Source: Clostridia bacterium (GTDB lineage Bacteria; Bacillota_A; Clostridia; Christensenellales; Aristaeellaceae). From it: 5,423 bases of DNA. The notes below the pieces were generated by a model. It was not told the origin of the DNA. It searched no databases and was given only the letters and a program-made list of their open reading frames with translations. The DNA is taken from NCBI GenBank assembly GCA_900754775.1, contig CAAEDZ010000176.1:1-5423 (forward strand), given 5' to 3'. The translations under genes and the position numbers were made by a program. Below are positions 5,289-5,423 of the stretch, in pieces (position 1 is the first letter of the stretch; every line of letters starts with the position of its first letter).

Positions 5289-5423
5289 GGAAGCGCCGCG
5301 TGCCCCGCACCCCTTCCCGCCCCTCCGGCCCCTGCACGGGGAAGCGCCGCGTGCCTCGCACCCCTTCCCGCCCCTCCGGCCCCTGCATGGGGAAGCGCCG
5401 CGTGCCTCGCGCCCCGCTCCCGC
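5289..5423. repeat. 51-bp tandem repeat, 2.6 units, continues beyond window
   Basis: Units begin at 5289, 5340 and 5391, each starting GGAAGCGCCGCGTGCC. The first two full units differ at only a few positions (C/T at 5305 and its equivalent, and C/T near the unit end). Each unit can pair GGGAAG with CTTCCC across about 17 nt. The period is a multiple of three, so frames on both strands stay open. On the plus strand a frame from ATG 5257 to the edge reads 17-residue Pro/Arg/His-rich repeats (EAPRASHPFPPLRPLHG), but no Shine-Dalgarno is seen and coding is doubtful. The gap 5238-5288 after the HAD stop shows nothing else firm. Confidence 0.85.

Overview
The window looks like chromosomal DNA from a GC-rich member of the Clostridia (Bacillota). 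Three things suggest this. The prolyl-tRNA synthetase gene is preceded by a T-box leader, promoters are close to the TTGACA/TATAAT consensus, and the non-coding DNA is full of GC-rich palindromes. The exact lineage cannot be read from the sequence alone.

Layout from left to right. (1) Bases 1-1578, minus strand: a sodium:solute symporter (SSS family) that is still open at the left edge. Its last visible codons run into a palindromic repeat at bases 1-55. It has its own promoter at 1678-1706. (2) Bases 1765-1976, plus strand: a tRNA-Arg(CCG) unit with promoter, hairpin-containing leader, tRNA and terminator. (3) Bases 2140-2387, minus strand: an initiator tRNA-fMet followed by an elongator tRNA-Met, with one promoter and one terminator, convergent with tRNA-Arg. 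(4) Bases 2457-2980, plus strand: a promoter and a long T-box riboswitch leader. It has a recognisable Stem I, a canonical antiterminator and a competing terminator. About 190 nt of consecutive hairpins lie between Stem I and the antiterminator, and part of this is an inverted copy of a repeat found between the tRNA units. (5) Bases 3011-4459: proS, an archaeal/eukaryotic-type prolyl-tRNA synthetase. (6) Bases 4449-5237: a HAD-superfamily hydrolase that overlaps the end of proS and carries a proline-rich N-terminal extension. (7) Bases 5289-5423: a 51-bp tandem repeat running off the right edge.

How the parts work together. Most of the window serves translation: two methionine tRNAs, one arginine tRNA and ProRS. 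Uncharged tRNA-Pro is expected to bind the T-box leader and allow transcription of proS, and by read-through of the HAD gene. The symporter is a separate unit. No unknown multi-gene system is visible. The parts most worth a second look are the hairpin array inside the proS T-box leader, a degenerate second T-box-like sequence beside it, and the 51-bp in-frame tandem repeat.
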